From NCBI GenBank assembly GCA_024235215.1, contig JACKMU010000010.1:1-64000 (forward strand): DNA of 64,000 nt, read 5' to 3'. Position numbers and translations under genes: made by a program. The notes beneath the pieces were generated by a model. The model saw only the letters and a list, made by a program, of their open reading frames with translations, was not told the origin of the DNA and did no database searches. Positions 45,402 through 53,195 of this stretch are shown piece after piece; the first letter of the stretch is position 1, and every line of letters begins with the position of its first letter. The stretch is from Chromatiaceae bacterium. Lineage in GTDB: Bacteria; Pseudomonadota; Gammaproteobacteria; Chromatiales; Chromatiaceae.

Positions 45402-46244
45402 TCAGTGCTGTAACGCGTACAAATGTCGGATCTCTTCCGGCCAGAGGGTATCGTCAATCGTCTCCAGCACCATTGGTATATCATCGAAACGCGGGTCGTT
45501 CATGATGTAGCGGAACACCTCCCACCCCAGTTTACCCTTGCCCAGACTTTCATGCCGGTCGACCCGCGCACCTAGATCAGGCTTCGAGTCGTTCAGATGC
45601 ATGCCGCGAAGATAGTCGAAACCGATGATCTCGGCGAACGCTCCGAAGGTCTGGTCGCACGCCTCCGGGGTACGCAGATCGTAGCCTGCACTGAAGGTGT
45701 GGCAGGTGTCGAGGCAGACACCGACCCGGGATTTGTCCTCCACCAGGTCGATGATAGCGGCGAGATGTTCGAACCGGTAGCCGAGGTTGGATCCCTGACC
45801 AGCGGTGTTCTCGATGACCGCGATCACCCCTGATGTCTGTTTCAGTGCGAGGTTGATCGACTCCGCGACGCGTGTCAGGCTCTCCTCTTCGCTGATTCTG
45901 TTCAAATGGCTGCCAGGATGGAAATTGAGCAGTTGCAGTCCCAACTGCTCACAGCGCTGCATCTCGTCGATGAAGGCATTTCTCGACTTCTCCAGCGCGT
46001 CGTTGTCGGGATGCCCCAGATTGATCAGATAGCTGTCGTGGGGCAGTACATGCGCTGCGGCAATGCCGACGCGCTCCAAATTTTCCCGGAATGCTTGGAT
46101 GCTCTCCCTGCTTAGCGGTCTGGCTTGCCATTGGCGCTGGTTTTTGGTGAACAGCGCAAATGCACTGGCGCCGATGGCCTGGGCGTTCAGCGGGGCATTC
46201 TCGACACCACCGCTGGCGCTGACATGGGCTCCGATATATTTCAT
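45402..46244 (-). CDS. nfo: Endonuclease IV
   Basis: AP endonuclease of base-excision repair that cuts 5' to abasic sites with three zinc ions. The 280 residues start [18 protein letters not shown] and show [62 protein letters not shown] broken by loop residues, and MVLETI. All metal ligands of the signatures appear present. Convergent with nothing; the tRNA-Asp promoter begins 10 bases beyond its stop. Confidence 0.97.
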   Translation of the reverse strand: MKYIGAHVSASGGVENAPLNAQAIGASAFALFTKNQRQWQARPLSRESIQAFRENLERVGIAAAHVLPHDSYLINLGHPDNDALEKSRNAFIDEMQRCEQLGLQLLNFHPGSHLNRISEEESLTRVAESINLALKQTSGVIAVIENTAGQGSNLGYRFEHLAAIIDLVEDKSRVGVCLDTCHTFSAGYDLRTPEACDQTFGAFAEIIGFDYLRGMHLNDSKPDLGARVDRHESLGKGKLGWEVFRYIMNDPRFDDIPMVLETIDDTLWPEEIRHLYALQH

Positions 46245-46425
46245 GGTCGATGCTCCGGTGTGGTATCTGCAGCGGCACCGTGGGATGGTGGGAAGATCCC
46301 CGGCGCTATGGCAGCACAGTTGATTCAGCAGCGATTATAACGGAGCATGCGGCAGACATCCGCTTTCAGTGCTGTTTCGAAACCGGGTAAGATGGGGCTC
46401 TCGGACTCGACGGGTGGATTGCGGA

Positions 46426-47229
46426 TTGGCGGATAGACAGGAAGTGCTGGACCACAGCAGGCGTTTCGGCGGCATCGCGCGTCTCTACGGCAGTGCCGCA
46501 CTCGCGCGTTTCATCAATGCCCATCTCTGCGTCATCGGTATCGGTGGCGTCGGTTCCTGGGTGGCGGAGGCCTTGGCACGCAGCGCGGTCGGAGCGGTCA
46601 CGTTGATCGATCTGGACAATGTGGCCGAGTCCAATGTCAACCGCCAGATCCATGCGCTGGATGGCCAGTTCGGTCGCGCCAAGGTGGACGTGATGGCGGA
46701 GCGGATGCAGGCGATCAACCCGCTGTGCCGGGTGGAGCGTATAGAGGAGTTTGTCGAGGCGGACGACCCGGGACGTTGGATCGATGGACGTTTCGATTAC
46801 GTGGTGGACTGTATCGACGCTTACCGCACCAAAGCGGCACTGATCGCCCACTGCCGGCGCCACCGGATTCCGCTGATCACGGTCGGCGGAGCGGGTGGCC
46901 AGGTCGATCCGCTCAAGATCGTACTGGCCGATCTCAGCCGCACCGAGCAGGATCCGCTGTTGTCCAAGACGCGCAAGCTGCTGCGCAGCGACTATGGTTT
47001 CAGCCGTGATCCAAAGCGCCGTTTTTCCGTCCCTTGCGTCTATTCGAGTGAGCAGCAGAGAGTACCGAAATCTGCAGCGCAAGCCTGCGGCACGGATGGC
47101 GCGGCTTCAGGCATCACTGGGTTGAACTGCGCCGGTTTTGGCGCGTCGGTTGCGGTGACCGCCAGCTTCGGTCTGGTGGCGGTCGCTCACGTACTAAATA
47201 AATTGGCGGATTCCGGGGGGGGCGGATAA
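46426..47229 (+). CDS. tcdA: tRNA threonylcarbamoyladenosine dehydratase TcdA
   Basis: E1-like enzyme that cyclises t6A37 in tRNA with ATP. Landmarks: RRFGGIARLYG, the ATP loop CVIGIGGVGSWVAEALARSA, LIDLDNVAESNVNRQIHA, YVVDCIDAYRTKAALI and the C-terminal ASFGLVAVAHVLNKL. The start is uncertain: I choose TTG 46426 (MADRQEVLDHSRRF), which gives 267 residues like known TcdA. A GTG at 46369 adds 19 residues with no ribosome-binding site. The stop shares a base with the next start. Confidence 0.93.
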   Translation: MADRQEVLDHSRRFGGIARLYGSAALARFINAHLCVIGIGGVGSWVAEALARSAVGAVTLIDLDNVAESNVNRQIHALDGQFGRAKVDVMAERMQAINPLCRVERIEEFVEADDPGRWIDGRFDYVVDCIDAYRTKAALIAHCRRHRIPLITVGGAGGQVDPLKIVLADLSRTEQDPLLSKTRKLLRSDYGFSRDPKRRFSVPCVYSSEQQRVPKSAAQACGTDGAASGITGLNCAGFGASVAVTASFGLVAVAHVLNKLADSGGGG

Positions 47230-47615
47230 TGGAGTGGCTGGGGGCAATTTTCCTGTTGCTGATCGCGCTGGTGGGCGCTTTCCAGGTGATGATGCTCTGG
47301 AAATCACGCCAACTGGAGGGGTGCAGACTGCCGGACTGGCCTTTTGCTGACGCTGCCGAACGACTGCAAGAGCAGCGTATGCTGCTCTATTTTCACTCGC
47401 CCCGCTGCGCGCCTTGCCGGCGCATGGCACCGATCGTGGAAGAACTGGTGGCTGAGGGGAGGGCGCTGGCGCTGGATATCTCGAGTGCTCCGGAGATTGC
47501 GCGCAGATTCAATGTGCGCGCCACGCCCACCACGCTGCTGGTGGAGCGGGGTACTATCGTCAAGGTGCTGCTCGGTTTTCAGTCACGCGAAAGGCTGCGC
47601 GAACTGCTCAACTGA
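47229..47615 (+). CDS. Membrane-anchored thioredoxin
   Basis: A 128-residue protein with an N-terminal membrane helix (LGAIFLLLIALVGAFQVMMLW) and a thioredoxin domain with active site CAPC in FHSPRCAPCRRMAP and the cis-Pro segment VRATPTTLLVERG. It starts on the last base of tcdA (TAATG), so it is translationally coupled. Topology suggests either face of the inner membrane; without the signal for cleavage it stays attached. Its partner is not evident. Confidence 0.87.
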   Translation: MEWLGAIFLLLIALVGAFQVMMLWKSRQLEGCRLPDWPFADAAERLQEQRMLLYFHSPRCAPCRRMAPIVEELVAEGRALALDISSAPEIARRFNVRATPTTLLVERGTIVKVLLGFQSRERLRELLN

Positions 47616-47924
47616 ATAGGTTGGACGGCTGCTGCCGGAGGCCTGTGGGTGGCTGATTGGTAATCAAGCCACCGCGGGGAGTTGGTAAAGACTACTGCAG
47701 TATGCTTTCCATCGGACTAAGTTAGCCCGACCGAATGCTGGCTCTTATTCGCGGACGATCGGCTCCTTCATGTTCAACGTCGTTTGACAGGGATTCTGGA
47801 CGCACTTTCGGATCATTCGGTTCTGCCTTCCATGTTTTTGACAATCCATCAGCTTCCGATATCTTTCATGACCGGTCACTTGTGCCCTGTTTTTATGGGC
47901 TCGTACGTGCACTCGAAGCAATCC
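47616..47924. other. Gap between the thioredoxin and a small Cys-rich gene
   Basis: About 309 bases with no gene I can support. It starts with the hairpin at 47649-47672; the remainder has frames without family resemblance. Confidence 0.5.
47649..47672 (+). terminator. Hairpin after the tcdA-thioredoxin pair
   Basis: GTGGCT-GATT-GGT-AATC-A-AGCCAC forms a stem of 10 bp with one bulged base, 33 bases after the thioredoxin stop. No T-run follows, so intrinsic termination would be weak. Confidence 0.4.
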
Positions 47925-48170
47925 TCACTGTGACTCCTCATGGCAATCCCCTTCACGGATCCAGACTCCGTACGCTTCACAGCGCAGCAATTCATTTCCG
48001 CTGCAAACATAATCCCCAATCTGGTAACTGCTGCCGTTGAAATAACAGACACCCGACTGTAACTCTTCGTCCAATGATAGATATTCACGATCGTCTTCAT
48101 CGAAGATCGGTGAGTTCTTCAACTCCGGGTCAGGCGCTCCCACCTGTATTCTGTCAATCTTGATAGTCAC
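47925..48170 (-). CDS. Small acidic protein with four cysteines
   Basis: An 81-residue protein read from GTG 48170 with a very strong ribosome-binding site (GGAGGG, 4 bases away), which is why I call it a gene. The N-terminal half is acidic (FDEDDREYLSLDEEL); the C-terminal half has a compact module GVCYFNGSSYQIGDYVCSG, then LLRCEAYGVWIREGDC, with four Cys spaced for two disulfides or a metal site. It has no signal peptide. The module vaguely recalls DUF1496-type YNG...GD domains. Function unknown. Confidence 0.65.
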   Translation of the reverse strand: MTIKIDRIQVGAPDPELKNSPIFDEDDREYLSLDEELQSGVCYFNGSSYQIGDYVCSGNELLRCEAYGVWIREGDCHEESQ

Positions 48171-48364
48171 TTTACCCTCCTTCCCGCTTATGCCTGCTGC
48201 TGCCGCTTTCCCTAAGTTGATTATAGGGTACTTATCAGGTCTGAAGCGGCATGAGAAAGGGTTTCAGTTGCAAGTTGAGATGGTTTGCTGCGTGCTCTCT
48301 GCGAATACACCCCACCCGGAGGTAGTTGATAGCATTCCGTCACAGGACCGCGAGTGAAGCTCCA

Positions 48365-49186
48365 TCAGCATTCGACCGGTTTAGGCAGGCGGCTCAAGTG
48401 ATTTTCCCACCAGGTGGGCAGGTCTGCGAAAGAGTCCAGAACGGCAGCAGGTTTGATGCCCAGATCCAAGTCTGCAGGTGTAAATTTTCCTGTCTTGACG
48501 AGCAGTCCCCGGATGCCCATTTGTTGTGCGCCGTCGATGTCACCGCGAATGTCGTCTCCGATCATCAAGGTTTCCGGTGCGCTGGCGCCGAGTTGTTCCA
48601 GCGCGGTCCTGAAGAAGGGTGCAGCCGGCTTTCCCAGCACCACAGCTTTCCGGCCGGTGGCGCACTCAAGTGCTGCAACGAATGGTGCGGTGTCAAGGCG
48701 TAGTCCGTCTTCGGCACGCCAGTAGCGGGTCATGCCCAACGCAATCAGTTCTGGTTTCGACTCATGCATCAACCAACGGAAGGCGCGGTTGAGTTCCTCG
48801 AATGTCCAGCGCTCGCCATAGTCACCGAGGACAACAGCGGCTACCGGAAGCGTCGCGTCCTTATCCGCAATCTCCAGTTGCTCGAATTCAGTCAGCGTGG
48901 CGTGCGGAACGAACAGAGCCACGCGTCCTTTGACATGCGCGCTCAACCAGCGGGCTGCAGCGACCGGAGGGGTCAACAGCTGCCCGGCGTCCACTTGCAT
49001 TTTCAGTCGGCCGAGTTTTTCAATCAGTGCTCCACGCGGCCGGGAGGTGGTGTTGGTGACAAACAGGTGAGGGATTTTGTTCGTATACAGCCAGTCAAGG
49101 GCGTTGCGTGCACCGGGTATTGCCCGCTCACCCTGGTACAGCACACCATCCAGATCGATCAATAGCGCCCTTGCTTCGGTATTCAT
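48365..49186 (-). CDS. HAD-superfamily sugar/nucleotide phosphatase (NagD-like)
   Basis: A 273-residue class IIA HAD phosphatase. Motif I is LLIDLDGVLYQGERAIPG, the conserved LFVTNTTSRP follows, motif III Lys is in VVLGKPAAPFFR, and motif IV is LMIGDDIRGDIDGAQQMGI. The cap domain lies between residues 85 and 190. Such enzymes act on sugar or nucleotide phosphates or on lysine/histidine phosphates (the HDHD2/LHPP group has this length); the substrate cannot be fixed. The start overlaps the upstream NfeD remnant by 4 bases (ATGA). Confidence 0.88.
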   Translation of the reverse strand: MNTEARALLIDLDGVLYQGERAIPGARNALDWLYTNKIPHLFVTNTTSRPRGALIEKLGRLKMQVDAGQLLTPPVAAARWLSAHVKGRVALFVPHATLTEFEQLEIADKDATLPVAAVVLGDYGERWTFEELNRAFRWLMHESKPELIALGMTRYWRAEDGLRLDTAPFVAALECATGRKAVVLGKPAAPFFRTALEQLGASAPETLMIGDDIRGDIDGAQQMGIRGLLVKTGKFTPADLDLGIKPAAVLDSFADLPTWWENHLSRLPKPVEC

Positions 49187-49389
49187 AGCCCGATCAAGCG
49201 GTTGGAATCGATAATAAGCTTTATGATTATCCGCATGGAGGTGTCGGGGACGCCCGGTCTATCCAGGCGCAGGAACACAAGATCAGCCTGCTGTGCCTCA
49301 GTCTGACCCAGTGAGTGGTCGATATGATCGGCGGTGGCGGGGCCGATCACACCTGAGATATCCAAATAGATAACCCCTGATCCCGGCAT
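49183..49389 (-). pseudogene. Truncated NfeD N-terminal remnant
   Basis: A 68-residue frame matching the start of the ClpP-class serine protease domain of NfeD: VIYLDISGVIGPATADHIDH, then LVFLRLDRPGVPDTSMRIII, like the typical IDGAIGPAT...LRMDTPGGLDTSM...II. It stops after KLIIDSNRLIGL, before the region that carries the catalytic Ser and Lys, and it lacks the signal peptide and all membrane segments. A full NfeD of this class has over 400 residues. It is either a decayed gene or a stand-alone relic kept by coupling to the HAD gene. Confidence 0.65.
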
Positions 49390-49462
49390 ACGCTGAAATC
49401 AGGCCATAAGAGGTTGCGGCTCGTCAGCGGCACTGGGCCCAGGCGTTTGGCTTCGGGTCTGC

Positions 49463-49714
49463 TCAGAAACCGCACATGCCACCGGCACAGCCACCGCTAG
49501 CGCAAGGTGGCAGTTCACCCTTGCTGCTGCCGCTGCTTCCGATGATGGCAGCGCCGGAGATCAGCCGTTTTACCGGGCTCGCTGCCGGTGTGTCGCCCAG
49601 CTCCGAACGACTCCGCTCACAAAGCTCGCCCCAGGTGGAGATCTGCTCATTCATTTTGTGGCTGACCTCCACTTTGCGTCCGTTGGCTTCACAGAAATAG
49701 TCGTAAGTCGGCAT
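49463..49714 (-). CDS. FmdB-like zinc-ribbon protein
   Basis: An 83-residue protein of the FmdB/zinc-ribbon group with the family N-terminus MPTYDYFCEANGRKVEVSHK, then STWGELCERS and the Cys/Gly-rich tail CASGGCAGGMCGF. It lacks a canonical CxxCG pair at the start; the cysteines instead are spread (FC, LC, then three at the tail), as in a known subfamily. The start ATG 49714 is preferred over one 15 bases upstream because of GAGGAGC before it and the conserved MPTYDY. Function unproven. Confidence 0.82.
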   Translation of the reverse strand: MPTYDYFCEANGRKVEVSHKMNEQISTWGELCERSRSELGDTPAASPVKRLISGAAIIGSSGSSKGELPPCASGGCAGGMCGF

Positions 49715-49778
49715 GATACTGCTCCTCAATTGGCAATTTGTACTCGGAATCTCGGCGTCAATTTAACCTAACCAGCCA

Positions 49779-50123
49779 CTACTCGTAATCGGTCGGCACC
49801 ATGCACAGGAACTTCAACGGCGTGCTGCCGGTGTTGCGGTACTGGTGTTTTTCCTGGGGTCTGACCAGAATGTAGTCCCCCTGACTGATCGCTCTGGGAT
49901 TATCACCATCCAGCAGCTCGCCGCTCCCCTCGAGGATGTAGTTGAGGTGTTCGCTGTCGTGACTGTGGTGAGGAGTGTGGCCACCCGGGGCAATGGTGAA
50001 GACCCTGATGGAGAAGTTGGGTGCACCATCCGCTTTGCCGATAGGCACTTGTTTGATCGCATCTTGTACACCCTGCATGTTCACCGGCATGGCTGCACAC
50101 TCTTCGAGACGGGTTATTTTCAT
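49779..50123 (-). CDS. Cupin-domain protein
   Basis: A 114-residue single-domain cupin. The metal motif is GGHTPHHSHDSEHLNYILEG (G-x5-HxH-x3-4-E-x6-G with extra His) and the second motif is GDYILVRPQEKHQYRNTG. The start at 50123 (MKITRLEECAAMPVNM) has AAGGAG upstream. The substrate cannot be inferred; such small cupins may be isomerases, dioxygenases or binding proteins. It lies 58 bases downstream of valS on the same strand. Confidence 0.85.
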   Translation of the reverse strand: MKITRLEECAAMPVNMQGVQDAIKQVPIGKADGAPNFSIRVFTIAPGGHTPHHSHDSEHLNYILEGSGELLDGDNPRAISQGDYILVRPQEKHQYRNTGSTPLKFLCMVPTDYE

Positions 50124-50181
50124 GGATTTTGACTCTCCTTCCTGTCGTCGATCCAACATAGCACAGGCAATGTGGATCGGT

Positions 50182-53031
50182 TCACAGTTTTTGGATCTTT
50201 ATCAACTGCTCTTCCAGCTTGGTTTTGGCCGACTCCTGCGCGGCGAGTTTGTCGCGCTCTTTCTGCACCACCGCTGCCGGCGCCTTGGCCACGAAACCGG
50301 CATTGGAGAGTTTGTGCCGCATCCGTGCCAGATCAGCGTCGATGCGGCCGATCTCTTTCTCCAGCCGTGCTGATTCGGCTGCCTTGTCGATCAAACCGCC
50401 CATTGGAATCAATACCTTCATCTCACCGACCAGCGCGGTGGCGGATTCGGGTGCCTCGTCACCGGGCTGGAGCACATCGACCCGCTCCAGCCGCGCCAGG
50501 AAATCGAGATAGAAGCGGTTTGCCGCAAGGCTGCGTAAATCGTTTTCTGAAGCGTTTTGCAGCAGCACGGGCAGTGGTTTGCCCGGTGCAATGTTCATCT
50601 CCCCCTTGATCTTGCGGATGCCCAGGATGAATGCCTTCACCCACTCCATCTCCTGTTCCGCCTGGGCGTCGATCAGTGCCTCGCGGTAGCCCGGAAACGG
50701 CTGGTTCATAATGGTTTCACCACGGACTCCCGCCAACGGCGCCGCTTTCTGCCAGATCTCTTCGGTGATGAAGGGCATGATCGGATGGGTCAGGCGCAGC
50801 AGATTCTCCAATACCCGCAGCAGGGTGCGGCGGGTGCCGCGTTTGGCCGCCGCCGATGTGCCGGGATCGGTCAGGATGGGTTTCGAAAGCTCCAGGTACC
50901 AGTCGCAGTATTCATTCCAGGTGAACTCGTAGATGGCCTGCGCTGCGTAGTCGAAACGGTAGCTTTCGATCGCACTGGCCACCGCGCGTTTGGTCTTCTG
51001 CAACCGGGAGAGTATCCAGCGGTCGGCTGCGGAACGCTCGATCTCTGCGGTGGGCAGGGAGTGACCGGTGGTAGCCGGCCCAATGGCGCAATCCTCATCC
51101 TCGGTATTCATGAAGACGTAGCGGGCCGCATTCCACAGCTTGTTGCAGAAGTTGCGGTAACCCTCGATGCGCCCCATGTCGAACTTGATGTCCCGGCCGG
51201 TGGCTGCCAGTGCGGCGAAGGTGAAACGCAACGAGTCGGTACCGAAGCCGGGGATGCCGTCGGGGAACTCCTTGCGCGTCTGCTTTTCGATCTTCTCGGC
51301 CAGTTGCGGCTGCATCATGCCGCTGGTGCGTTTGGCCACCAGCGCGTCCAGATCGATGCCGTCGATCAGGTCGATCGGATCGAGCACATTGCCCTTTGAT
51401 TTGGACATCTTGTCGCCGTGGCTGTCACGTACCAGGCCATGCACGTAGACCTGATGAAACGGAACCTGACCATGATTGAACTTCAGACCCATCATGATCA
51501 TGCGCGCTACCCAGAAGAAGATGATGTCGAAGCCGGTCACCAACACGCTGGTAGGGTAGAAGGCCTGCAACCGCTCGCTCTCTTCAGGCCAGCCGAGCGT
51601 GGAGAAGGGCCAGAGTGCGGAGCTGAACCAGGTATCCAGCACATCCTCGTCCTGGCGTAGCGGATAGCCATCCGGCAGGCGGTTTTTGCTGCGCACCTCC
51701 GCTTCGGAGCGCCCGACGTAGACGTTATCGGCGTCGTCGTACCACGCGGGGATACGGTGCCCCCACCAGATCTGGCGGCTGATGCACCAATCCTGGATAT
51801 TGCGCATCCACTCGAAGTAGGTGTTTTTCCAGTTGTCGGGGACGAATCGGATGCTGCCGTTCTCCACCGCTTCGATTGCCGGACCCGCCAGCGGCGCGAT
51901 CTTTACATACCACTGGTCAGTCAGATAAGGCTCGATCACGGTACCGGAGCGGTCGCCGCGGGGAACCATCAGTTTGTGATCGACGATCTTCTCCAGCAGA
52001 CCCAGTGCCTTCAGGTCGTCCACCACCCGCTTGCGCGCCTCGAACCGGTCCAGACCGACATACGCGCTGGGGATCAGTTCGTCTTCGTCCGGGCCGTTGG
52101 CGCGGATCGCGGCGTCTCCGGTGAAAATGTTGATCAGGCCGCCGTGAGCCTGCTTACCGATTTGCACTTCGTCGCGGTGGCGCAGCCACACCTCATAGTC
52201 ATTGAAGTCATGCGCTGGGGTGATCTTCACGCAGCCGGTGCCGAACGCCGGGTCGGCGTGTTCGTCGGCGATGATCGGAATACGGCGGTTGGTCAGCGGC
52301 AGTTCGACCAGTTCGCCGATCATGTGGCGATAGCGCTCATCCATCGGATTCACTGCCACCGCGCAGTCGCCCAGCATCGTCTCGGGGCGCGTGGTGGAGA
52401 CCACCAGATGCCCCTGACCATTGCTGAGCGGGTAGCGCAGGTGCCACATGAATCCGTTCTCCTCCTCGCTCAGCACCTCCAGATCGGAGACTGCGGTGTG
52501 CAGCTTGGTATCCCAGTTGACCAGCCGCTTGCCGCGGTAGATGAGTCCCTCTTCATACAAACGGACGAACACCTCCTTGACCGCATTGGAGAGTCCTTCG
52601 TCCATGGTGAACCGCTCATGCTGCCAGTCCAGCGAAGAGCCGAGGCGACGCAGTTGCCGGGTGATGTTGCCGCCGGACTCGCTGCGCCACGCCCAGATGC
52701 GCTCGATGAACTGTTCCCGCCCCAGATCATGCCGCGACTTCCCCTCCGCCTCCAGTTGGCGCTCCACCACCATCTGAGTAGCGATGCCGGCATGATCAGT
52801 CCCTGGCTGCCAAAGCGTCCGATCACCCTTCATCCGGTGGTAACGGATCAGGGTGTCCATGATGGTGTTGTTGAAACCGTGGCCCATATGCAGGCTGCCG
52901 GTGACATTGGGTGGCGGGATCATGATGCAGTAGCAAGCGGTTCCCTGCGCTTGAGGAACAAACCATCCGCGTTTTTCCCAAGTCTGATACCAGCGCTGCT
53001 CTAGCCGTTTAGGGTCGTACGTTTTATCCAT
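50182..53031 (-). CDS. valS: Valyl-tRNA synthetase
   Basis: Charges tRNA-Val. The 949 residues have the class I signature [15 protein letters not shown] (HMGH at 48-51), the editing domain ([20 protein letters not shown]), KMSKSKGN near residue 540, WGHRIPAWY, and the C-terminal coiled coil ending in [11 protein letters not shown]. Size matches E. coli ValRS. The start [20 protein letters not shown] is chosen; the 19-codon upstream extension looks non-coding. Divergent from ppdK. Confidence 0.97.
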   Translation of the reverse strand: MDKTYDPKRLEQRWYQTWEKRGWFVPQAQGTACYCIMIPPPNVTGSLHMGHGFNNTIMDTLIRYHRMKGDRTLWQPGTDHAGIATQMVVERQLEAEGKSRHDLGREQFIERIWAWRSESGGNITRQLRRLGSSLDWQHERFTMDEGLSNAVKEVFVRLYEEGLIYRGKRLVNWDTKLHTAVSDLEVLSEEENGFMWHLRYPLSNGQGHLVVSTTRPETMLGDCAVAVNPMDERYRHMIGELVELPLTNRRIPIIADEHADPAFGTGCVKITPAHDFNDYEVWLRHRDEVQIGKQAHGGLINIFTGDAAIRANGPDEDELIPSAYVGLDRFEARKRVVDDLKALGLLEKIVDHKLMVPRGDRSGTVIEPYLTDQWYVKIAPLAGPAIEAVENGSIRFVPDNWKNTYFEWMRNIQDWCISRQIWWGHRIPAWYDDADNVYVGRSEAEVRSKNRLPDGYPLRQDEDVLDTWFSSALWPFSTLGWPEESERLQAFYPTSVLVTGFDIIFFWVARMIMMGLKFNHGQVPFHQVYVHGLVRDSHGDKMSKSKGNVLDPIDLIDGIDLDALVAKRTSGMMQPQLAEKIEKQTRKEFPDGIPGFGTDSLRFTFAALAATGRDIKFDMGRIEGYRNFCNKLWNAARYVFMNTEDEDCAIGPATTGHSLPTAEIERSAADRWILSRLQKTKRAVASAIESYRFDYAAQAIYEFTWNEYCDWYLELSKPILTDPGTSAAAKRGTRRTLLRVLENLLRLTHPIMPFITEEIWQKAAPLAGVRGETIMNQPFPGYREALIDAQAEQEMEWVKAFILGIRKIKGEMNIAPGKPLPVLLQNASENDLRSLAANRFYLDFLARLERVDVLQPGDEAPESATALVGEMKVLIPMGGLIDKAAESARLEKEIGRIDADLARMRHKLSNAGFVAKAPAAVVQKERDKLAAQESAKTKLEEQLIKIQKL

Positions 53032-53086
53032 CTTGACTGTAATCTTGCAGTAAAGTTGACAGCTTAAAATCTCGAAAATGCATCTC

Positions 53087-53092
53087 ATTATA
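53087..53092 (-). promoter_or_regulatory. -10 element of a likely valS promoter
   Basis: TATAAT on the minus strand, 56 bases before the valS start. The -35 position (17-base spacer) reads CTGATC, only 3 of 6 matches, so the assignment is tentative. Confidence 0.4.
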
Positions 53093-53195
53093 CCGATTAA
53101 TTACTTGTCGATCAGAGATTTTCAGCCTAAGTTGTCCAATCTTCGACGATTTACCGCTGTTCGATCCCAATCTTAGCAAAGGAGCACCTCAGTTC

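Noticed and set aside
47735..48040. A 101-codon plus frame opposite the small Cys protein
   Set aside because: Poor start context; the minus-strand frame has a strong ribosome-binding site and coherent composition.
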